From Aspergillus flavus (lineage: Eukaryota; Ascomycota; Eurotiomycetes; Eurotiales; Aspergillaceae): a DNA stretch of 64,000 nt. The position numbers and the translations under genes are program-made. Positions within the stretch are counted from its first letter, which is position 1. Every line of letters starts with the position of its first letter. Under the pieces are notes generated by a model, which was given only the letters and a program-made list of their open reading frames with translations, searched no databases and was not told the DNA's origin. The DNA lies in contig NC_092408.1 in NCBI RefSeq assembly GCF_009017415.1, forward strand, positions 3,410,001-3,474,000, read 5' to 3'. This document shows positions 55,997-64,000 of the stretch, one piece after another.

Positions 55997-58900
55997 ATGG
56001 CGAAAGAAGGCGAGCGGTCAGCTCCCGCCGACAAGGGCAAAGGCAAGGTCGACGATGTGAAGGACCTGCCCGGGGCGAAGAAGTCCCCGACCGATGAAAA
56101 GCCACAAGCCGATGGAAAGAAGAAGGATGAAGAGCCCAAGGAAGGTATGTTGTGGTCCTGAGTCAAAAGCCGCTCGTGTGCACTGGACAATCCTCCGGCC
56201 CTATGCGGATGTTAACAGGGCGAATCCTCTAGAAGAGCTAAACGAGGAGGATCAGCAACTGAAAAATGAGCTGGAGATGCTCGTAGAGAGATTAAAGGTA
56301 TGGTTCTTCAACCCAGGCTTTCGATACGCTGAACGATGACGTTAACCTGCCCGCTTTGCATTTAGGAACCCGATACCTCCCTTTACGGTCCCGCCTTAGA
56401 TGCCATTAAGAACTTTATTAAGACCTCAACCTCTTCGATGACAGCTGTTCCAAAGCCTCTTAAGTTCCTCAGACCACACTACGATGAGCTTACGGAGCTC
56501 TATGAGAACTGGTCCGCTGGCTCAGTTAAGGTTGGCTTTTCTTTCTTGGTATGGTCCGTGAGGGGATTTATGGGGACTAATCATACATTGATATAAACTA
56601 GGACTCCTTGGCCGATATGCTTTCAGTTCTCGGAATGACTTACGGAGACGAGGAGAAACTGGAGACACTGAAGTACCGGCTGTTGACCAAGTCAGAGGAC
56701 CTTGGTTCCTGGGGCCACGAATACATTAGACATCTGGCCTTGGAAATCGGCCAAGAATACCAGAACAGGTTAAACGCTGAGAAGGGTGTACAGGATTTGA
56801 TCGATCTTTCGCTGTCTCTTGTCCCGTACTTCTTGAGCCATAATGCCGAAGCTGATGCCGTTGATCTTCTGAGTGAGCTCGAAATCATCGAAGAGATCCC
56901 GCGCTTCTTGGACGAGAACACATACTCAAGAGTCTGTCTATATATGGTTTCCATGGTCAATCTCCTCACATATCCCGAAGATCAGCAGTTCCTCCGAACG
57001 GCCCACGAAATCTATGTCCGCTACAAGGAATTCACCAAGGCGGTTGTTCTTGCGATCCGTTTGAACGACACCGAGCTTATTAAGAGCGATATCAATGCCA
57101 CTTCGGATAGGTCACTGAAGAAACAGATGGCTTTCCTTGTTGCTAGGCAACAAATATGGCTGGACATGCCTGATGAGGAGGAAGATCAGTCTTTCATGGA
57201 TTGCCTCAACAATACCTTAATCCCCAGTCACTTCAAGTCTCTCGGAAAGGAGCTGAACATTCTCGACCCCAAGATGCCAGAAGATATTTACAAAACGCAC
57301 TTGGAAAGCAGCCGCGGGGCTGGTTTGACAAACGTCGACTCTGCGCGCCACAATCTCGCCAGCGCCTTTGTCAACTCATTCGCCAACGCTGGATTTGGAA
57401 ATGACAAGATGATGCTAGTTGAGGGGGATAAAGGCCCATGGGTTTGGAAGACGAAGGACGATGGCATGTTGTCGACAACGGCTTCAATGGGTATGCTACT
57501 GCACAGGGACGTCGATGTTGGCCTTGATAAGATCGATAAGTTCACGTATGCTACGGAAGATCAGATTAAGGCCGGTGCGCTACTGTCTATTGGTATCCTA
57601 AACTCGGGTGTCCGTTTGGATTCCGATCCTGCTCTGGCGCTCCTGAGCGATCCCGATAACCTGGAAGCCAAGAACGTGCCGATGAGAGTCGCATCTATCA
57701 TGGGTCTTGGTTTGGCTTATGCTGGATCTAATAAGGAGGAACTCCTCGATGTTCTGCTCCCAATTGTCGAGGATGTGTCGCTTGATATGCAACTATCTGC
57801 GATGGCGGCCGTCTCCTTGGGTTTGATTTTCGTCGGTTCCTCCAACCATCAAGTTAGCGAGGCAATTGCCACGACTCTGATGGATGAGGACCGTCAAAAG
57901 CAGCTCAAGAACAAGTGGACGCGTTTCATGGCTCTTGGTCTGGCGCTGCTTTACTTCGGCCGTCAAGAAGAGGTTGATGTCATTCTTGATATTCTCAAAG
58001 CTGTGGACCACCCTATGGCTAAGCCCACATCTGTACTTGCCTCCGTTTGCGCGTGGGCTGGAACGGGTACAGTCCTCAAGTTGCAGGAACTCCTTCACAT
58101 CTGCAATGACATTATTGAAGAGAGCGATGAAAACAAGGGCGACGAGCTTGTTCAGTCATACGCTGTGCTGGGTCTATCACTAATTGCTATGGGTGAGGAA
58201 GTCGGTCAAGATATGATTCTTAGACAGTTCGGCCATTTGATGCATTACGGCGCGAGCAACATCCGGAAGGCTGTTCCCCTTGCTATGGGTTTGATTACCC
58301 CTAGCAACCCACAGATGAAGGTGTATGACACCTTGTCGCGGTACAGCCACGACAACGACAACGATGTTGCCATCAATGCAATTTTCGCCATGGGTCTTTG
58401 CGGTGCTGGTACCAATAATGCTCGTTTGGCACAGCTACTCAGACAATTGGCCAGCTACTACCACCGTGACCAGAACTCTCTGTTCATGGTCCGCATTGCC
58501 CAAGGTCTCCTGCATATGGGCAAGGGCACCATGACATTGAATCCTTTCCACACAGATCGCCAGGTCCTCTCTCGTGTCTCGGCTGCCGGTCTACTCACAG
58601 TCCTCGTGTCTATGATCGACGCCAAACAATTCATTCTTGCAGAACATCACTACCTCCTCTATTTCCTTATCACCGCCATGTATCCTCGCTTCCTTGTTAC
58701 ACTCGACGAGGACCTACAACCCCTCACCGTGAATGTGCGAGTGGGACAGGCCGTGGATGTTGTTGGACAGGCTGGACGTCCTAAGACCATCACTGGCTGG
58801 CAAACACAGAGCACCCCAGTTCTTCTCGCATACGGTGAAAGAGCAGAGCTTGAAGATGAGCAGTATATCCCTCTCAGCAGCACCCTCGAGGGGTTGGTCA

Positions 58901-59002
58901 TTTTGCGCAAAGTAAGTTCTCCTACTCCTGCTTGGAAACCAAAGTAACTAACAGTCTTCGTTACAGAACCCCAACTGGGAAGGGGAGCAGAGCACTGCTT
59001 AA
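55997..59002 (+). CDS. rpn1: 26S proteasome regulatory subunit Rpn1
   Basis: Exons are 55997..56144, 56233..56297, 56366..56530, 56602..58911 and 58967..59002, giving 907 residues; phases agree. Exon 2 joins at a CTCTAG acceptor to continue as [13 protein letters not shown]. The third intron has a less usual GTTGGC donor. The protein has an acidic/Lys-rich N-terminus, helical repeats, and a central block of proteasome/cyclosome repeats (about 420-800, for example [40 protein letters not shown]). Rpn1 is the largest non-ATPase base subunit. It docks ubiquitin receptors, Rad23-type shuttles and the deubiquitinase Ubp6. Length matches fungal orthologues. Confidence 0.96.
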
Positions 59003-59528
59003 GAAGTGATATACTGTTTTTCTATAAGTTATGCGGGTTTAGTTGAGCGCAGGAAGACACAGCCGGCGCTCAGATATGATTTGGTCTAATGTATTCAGCA
59101 CGAGTCGGAAAATGACATGCATTGTTTTCCATGATTAAGCCATGGTTTTGTATCTGGTTAGATTTTGGTGGAGGTAGAGGACGGGTCGTCGAGCTTATAC
59201 TGAGTATAACCCATAACCCAACTTTTGCACTGAACCTGATCGTAGGCCCTGCGTACAAAACAAATATAACTAGGATAAAACTAGATTGACAGTGGATATA
59301 GCCATTACACCTACTCTTCCCAGAATCTGGATGGGCAAATTGTAGCTCAAAGCCCTCGAGGTCCCCAGAAGAGGTGAAGGATACTCCCGGAAAGGAAAGT
59401 AGGGCATAGGGCAAGGGGGGGGATGTCACTTTTTCTCCATCATGTCCGCGGCATCTCTCAGTATGCAGTCTGCGGTTCTAGAAGGTCACTGGTTCTAATG
59501 CCCTAGGCTTCGGTGACTATAGACAATC
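59003..59528. other. Intergenic between rpn1 and rio2
   Basis: 3' flank of rpn1 and promoter of rio2. A minus-strand ORF at 59070-59429 has no family resemblance. Confidence 0.55.
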
Positions 59529-60893
59529 ATGAAGCTCGATGCGAAGGCGATTCGTTACCTCACTTCTGAGGATTTCCGTGTTCTCTCTGCGGTATGCCCC
59601 TCATCACCCCGCGATTTCTTGCCGTTTTGGTAGCTTGTTGTCTGACAGCTAACAAAAGATTTTCTAGGTTGAGACAGGAAGTAGAAACCATGAAGTTGTT
59701 CCGACCCCATTGATCGCAAATATCTCAGGTCTCCGAGGTAGTAGTGGTGTAAACCGAGCTATTTCGAATTTGGCTAAAACCAATCTTATTGCGAAGGTGA
59801 AGAATGCCAAATGTACGTCGGTCGCGCTCTTTCTTTCGCCGTGCCTCTGGACTACATGCTAATTGCCACTGTTTTTATAGATGACGGATATCGTCTCACC
59901 TACGGTGGTCTCGATTATCTAGCACTCAACGCTCACCAAAAGCAAAAATGCATCTACTCCGTCGGAAACCAAATCGGCGTCGGAAAGGAATCAGACATTA
60001 TCGTGGTCGCGAACCACCAGGGAACACAGCGCATCCTCAAGATCCATCGTCTCGGTCGCATTTCTTTCCGAACGGTCAAAACTAACCGAGACTACCTACG
60101 ACACCGGCAAACTGGCTCGTGGATGTATATGTCGCGTTTGGCGGCGATGAAGGAGTATGCATTCATGAAGGCACTTGGAGAGAACGGATTCTCCGTACCA
60201 GAGCCTATCGCGCAGAACAGACACACAATTGTCATGAGTCTCATTGACGCCTTCCCACTACGCCAGATTTCGACAGTCCCGAACCCGGCCCTCTTGTACT
60301 CAGAGCTCATGGATACGATCATGAGATTAGCTCGGTATGGGTTGATCCATGGTGACTTTAACGAATTTAATATCCTCATCAAAGAAGAAGAGGACCCCGA
60401 TGCGAAAGGCAAAGCCCGGGCAGACGCAGAGAACGACGAGAACATCCGGCTGGTCCCGGTCATCATTGATTTCCCGCAGATGGTATCGATCGATCATGCG
60501 AATGCAGAAATGTACTTCGACCGTGATGTGAATTGCATCAAGCGTTACTTCCAGCGGAAGTTCCGCTACGTGAGCGATGAGCCAGGCCCGTTCTTCGCTG
60601 ACGCTAAGAAACAGCTTCTTGAGAACCCTGGAAAGCGGCTGGACGTTGAAGTTGAAGCATCAGGCTTCTCAAGGAAGATGGCTCGTGAATTGGAAGCGTA
60701 CATGAAGGAGGTCGGCGCCAATGAAGAAGAAGAGCGAGGAAGCGATGACGAGGATGATCATTCGGGGCCTGAGGAAGAAGCTGAGGACGATGTGAACGCG
60801 GATGAAGAGAGCGGTGCCGAAAAGTTAAAGGAGTCTGAGTCTGATGCGGTCGACGAGAGTTCTCGAAAACTGGGCGAATTGCACGTTTCCTAG
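59529..60893 (+). CDS. rio2: Atypical serine kinase/ATPase Rio2
   Basis: Exons are 59529..59591, 59668..59812 and 59881..60893, giving 406 residues. A winged-helix N-terminus (MKLDAKAIRYLTSEDFRVL) is followed by the RIO domain. It has the nucleotide loop GVGKESDI (102-109), the catalytic loop HGDFNEFN (Asp228, Asn233) and the metal site IIDFPQ (Asp266). The C-terminus is acidic and low-complexity (about 305-395), normal for fungal Rio2. Rio2 is an ATPase that binds pre-40S particles and is needed for late cytoplasmic 18S rRNA maturation. Confidence 0.95.
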
Positions 60894-61263
60894 ACAGTTT
60901 AATGAGTATATTTAGATGATAGTAATGACCATTATGAGCGTTTTAAGACTGAATTGCTCGAGTGTGTGCTTCGGCAGTATTTAAGTTCGTAATCCCATAG
61001 ATCTAGATATCTTTTCACCTTTTTCTTTTATTTTTTATATTTATTATTTTATTTTTGTCCCTTTGCTACAGTAAATCTGCTTTTAATTCTGTTGGCCAGA
61101 ATAACTACGGCAAGCGACGCGGCCACACGCGCAACTTTGCGAAAGTTCCGCCGAGCCTGAAGCCCGAACGATATCAAGTTCTCCTCGACCAAAACCGACC
61201 CAAAGCCCCAACAGCATTAACCCACCCAATACCACCCATTGGGCACACAAACAAACGGCAAAA
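60894..61263. other. Intergenic between rio2 and uL23m gene
   Basis: Includes a T-rich tract (61016-61058), probably a terminator or promoter element. No gene. Confidence 0.55.
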
Positions 61264-62078
61264 ATGGTCCGCAGATTCTCCAAGTTCCCCAAGAAGCCCG
61301 CCGACTGGGTGCCCCCGTCGGCGCCGCTGTCTATGCGGAAACAGGTCTTCCTGTAAGTTTGCAGCAAGCACACACGCAGATACCGCTTCAACCCGAAGAG
61401 AGCGAGTCCGCAATGAGAAGCAATACGTTTCTAATCCTGAGTGTACCCAGTCCCGACTTCACAATCGCTCTCATCCGCACACCGTTTCTTCCCCCGCGAT
61501 ACGCTTCCTTCTACGTCCCGCTGAACTTCAACAAATTGGATATGCGCGACTACCTGAAACGTCTGTATGGGGTTGATGTGCTCTCCGTGAGGAGTTATGT
61601 CGAGCAGCAGAAGGTTACTCGGCTTCGTCCTTTGGGTAAATTTGGGTACGGGAAGTTGAGGAGACCTATGTCGAAGAAGAAGATGACGGTCGAGATGAAG
61701 ACTCCGTTTGTTTGGCCTGAGGCGCCGGCTGATATGACTCCGTATGTCTTTTTTTTTTTTTCTTGCTCCCCTCTTTTCTTTATGTTTTTTTCTTAAGTTT
61801 GTTTACGTATTGGGTGAGTGATGTGGGCTAACGAGGAGGGTTGTCTCAATTACAGATGGGAGTACGACCAGTTCCACAAGGCGGCTAAATACCAGAACGA
61901 TATCCAAGATAAACAACGACCGGACGCGGGTATGAAGGCGAACACGGATGAGCGTGATGCTTACGCCGAGGAAGCGAAGAAGCTGCTGGACGGCTCGAAA
62001 CCCTGGAGACCTACTTGGCAGGCTTTGGGGCTTAGCTATGATCGGACGGGTCTCGGCAAGAGCTCAACTAGCTCATGA
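61264..62078 (+). CDS. mrp20: Mitochondrial large-subunit ribosomal protein uL23m (Mrp20)
   Basis: Exons are 61264..61352, 61451..61741 and 61856..62078, giving 200 residues; phases agree. Motifs of the L23 family: FLPDFTIALIRTPFLPPRYASFYVPL, NKLDMRDYLKRLYGVDVLSVRSYV and the PMSKKKMTVEMKTPFVWPE strand. A fungal C-terminal extension (WEYDQFHKAAKYQND) follows. It sits near the peptide exit tunnel of the mitoribosome. The initiator MVRRFSKFPKKP is basic, consistent with mitochondrial import. Intron 2 includes a run of 13 T near its 5' end. Earlier in-frame ATGs upstream of 61264 would add unlike sequence. Confidence 0.92.
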
Positions 62079-62540
62079 GTGATTTCCGTTTCGTGATCGT
62101 TTCTTTCTTCCTTGTGTTTTTTCTTGTTAGGCCTGGAAGGCCGGGTATAGAAAAGCGGCTTTACTCTTCACGCTTTGGTGATCTGGTCCGTGTTTGGGGG
62201 ACCTTTTCTTTTTATATCATGTGGTGACTATTGCAATACTCTGTATCATATGCTGTCTCAATATATTCAAAGTAACTGTTATAGTATGTTCTACTGTAGT
62301 AATGAAAGAGGGGAGAGAAAAAAGGAAGAGTATACTGAGGAAAAGAACCGCAGCTGCAGAAACAGAAAGATTATTGACAGGGTGCACACGACAGGTTATG
62401 CTATACATAGCAGACACCAGGTTATATAAACGAGACAACACGCTATGCAAACGTCACATGAGTAGAGTTACGCTAAAATAGACTGAACGCAAAATGCAAA
62501 CAAGGAAAGTATAGGAATGGTCGATAACCTCAGTTAAGAA
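62079..62540. other. Intergenic, convergent 3' flanks
   Basis: 3' regions of the uL23m gene and the Lon gene. No gene was recognised. Confidence 0.6.
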
Positions 62541-64000
62541 CTAAAGTCGGCTCTCGACAAAGTTCTCGTGATGCTGACCAGGCCAGTGTGCATCCGGCCA
62601 CACTTGTCGGATGGCTTCCCAGATATGGCTGGAACAATGGTCAGTACACAGCAAGAAGAATGTAGTATAGATGAACCTTACCTGACATAGATGATCTCGA
62701 GACCATCACTGACCTCTTGAGGAACGTCCTTGACGTCCTTGCGGTTCTGGTACGGCAAGAGAACGGTCTTGACACCAGCACGGAGTGCCCCAATGAGCTT
62801 CTCCTTGATACCACCAACAGGCATCACTCTTCCACGGAGAGATACCTCTCCAGTCATCGCAAGCTTGGGGGGTACAGCCTTGTTTGAGAACAGTGAGATC
62901 AGTCCAATAGTATGCGCAAGTCCAGCGGAGGGGCCGTCCTTGGGAATGGCTCCAGAAGGACAATGAACATGCAAACTCCGACTCTTCATAATATCTTCGC
63001 TGAGATCCGGGGTCAGTCCCAGCTCGTAAGAATGAGCTTTGACCCATGTTAGGGCAACCTCAACACTCTCTTTCAAGACGTCACCGAGTTTTCCAGTAAG
63101 TTGCACGCGGCCATTTCCTGGCATATCTGCAACTTCGATGAACAGGATGCTGCCCTGTCCTCCTGTAGAGTAAGCGACAAGACCGGTAACAACTCCCGGA
63201 CGACCATGCTTCTCAGTGATCTCTTCCTCGAATCGTTCGATACCAAGTATCTCCTCCAGGTCATCCATTGTAACAACGGGATTGTAAGTTTCTGGATGGC
63301 CTGCATCTCCCGCATCGGCATACTGGACTGCTTTATGACGGCAGATTGAGCCAAGCTCGCGCTCTAGGTTACGGACACCAGATTCCCGGGTGTATGAAGT
63401 AATTGTCTTGTCAATAACCTCATCGGAAAGAATGACCTGACCCTCTGAGAGCCCATTAACTTCAATCTGTTTTGGAATCAGGTGCCTCTTTGCAATATGC
63501 CGTTTCTCGACGGTCGTGTAACCAGACAATGAGATCGTCTCCATACGATCAAGCAAAGGCGGAGGAATAGTATCCAGCGAGTTAGCAGTAGCAATGAAAA
63601 GAACCTTGCTCAAGTCAATCGGAATATTGATGTAGTGATCTGTGAATGTATGGTTCTGTTCAGGGTCCAAAACCTCGAGCATAGCCGCAGAAGGATCACC
63701 CTGGAAATTGGCGCCGCCGACCTTATCAATCTCGTCGAGCAAGAAGACCGGGTTCGCGACGCCAACTTTCTTGAGACCATTGACGATCAGGCCTGGCATT
63801 GCAGCGACATATGTCCTTCGGTGGCCCCTAATCTCTGCCTCGTCTCTAACGCCGCCGAGAGAAATGCGGTGAAATTTACGTCCAAGAGAAGTGGCCACAG
63901 ACCTAGCTAGACTGGTCTTACCAGTGCCAGGAGGTCCAGCAAGCAGCAGAATCGGAGACTTGTCAGTCATGCGCTTCGACTTCAGAAGATGAAGTTTAGA
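62541..64000 (-). CDS. Peroxisomal Lon protease homologue, 3' part (partial)
   Basis: Exons are complement(62541..62628, 62682..64000); the 5' part lies beyond the window end, and the frame is open to base 64000. The visible part covers the AAA+ domain (Walker [10 protein letters not shown], Walker B VFLLDEID, sensor [15 protein letters not shown]) and the Ser-Lys protease domain (KDGPSAGLA with catalytic Ser; [14 protein letters not shown] with catalytic Lys). The intron has a GTAAGG donor, a CTGACC branch and a CAG acceptor. The last exon ends [10 protein letters not shown], and SRL is a type 1 peroxisome signal. This separates it from mitochondrial Lon (Pim1). Peroxisomal Lon degrades oxidised or misfolded matrix proteins. 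Confidence 0.95.

Noticed and set aside
1..64000. Secondary-metabolite or other dedicated gene cluster
   Set aside because: No polyketide synthase, NRPS, terpene cyclase or tailoring set is present. The genes are unrelated housekeeping functions, apart from the TYW2/TYW4 pair.

Overview
This window looks like nuclear chromosomal DNA of a filamentous ascomycete, most likely from the Eurotiales (Aspergillus-like). The evidence is short introns (about 50-150 nt) with GTAAGT-type donors and CTAAC/CTGAC branch sites, compact intergenic regions, and single-copy fungal housekeeping genes of typical Aspergillus architecture. I see no prokaryotic operons, CRISPR arrays, rRNA or convincing tRNA genes, no intact transposon, and no secondary-metabolite cluster. 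Exon joins were made by eye from reading-frame continuity and splice signals and have not been checked against transcripts.

Layout. 0-7 kb: a secreted alpha-amylase N-terminal half that stops before its catalytic residues, a mitochondrial Bax-inhibitor-like protein (GHITM type), the KEOPS subunit Cgi121, and the nuclease scaffold Slx4. 7-14 kb: a Zn2Cys6 regulator with a leucine-zipper-like helix, and a 919-residue protein combining two cyclic-nucleotide-binding domains, an F-box and leucine-rich repeats. 15-24 kb: a Tim17-family-like protein, a small acidic protein whose start codon is cut off from the rest by an intron, a kinesin-8, and methionine sulfoxide reductase A. 24-32 kb: a protein with two RRM-like modules, a 3.5 kb stretch without a gene, a GPI-anchored CRH glucan/chitin transglycosylase, and a small Cys-rich ORF in a strand-skewed region.

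32-45 kb: vacuolar alkaline phosphatase, an NDUFAF3-like complex I assembly factor, a divergent casein-kinase-1-like kinase, TYW2, the autophagy PROPPIN Atg18, and TYW4/Ppm2. 47-56 kb: a Pps1-type dual-specificity phosphatase, the mismatch-repair protein Mlh1, and a type II membrane protein resembling Golgi glycosyltransferases. 56-64 kb: proteasome subunit Rpn1, the ribosome-biogenesis kinase Rio2, mitochondrial ribosomal protein uL23m, and the 3' part of peroxisomal Lon, which runs off the window end.

The genes serve many processes: DNA repair (Slx4, Mlh1), protein turnover (F-box protein, Rpn1, Lon), mitochondria (GHITM-like, Tim17-like, NDUFAF3-like, uL23m), cell wall (CRH), and modification of tRNA position 37 (Cgi121, TYW2, TYW4). 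The most unusual items are the cNMP/F-box/LRR fusion, the near-adjacent TYW2 and TYW4 genes, the truncated amylase, the RRM-like protein, an alternative splice acceptor inside a zinc cluster, and a 9-mer (TACGGAGTA) that recurs only between genes.
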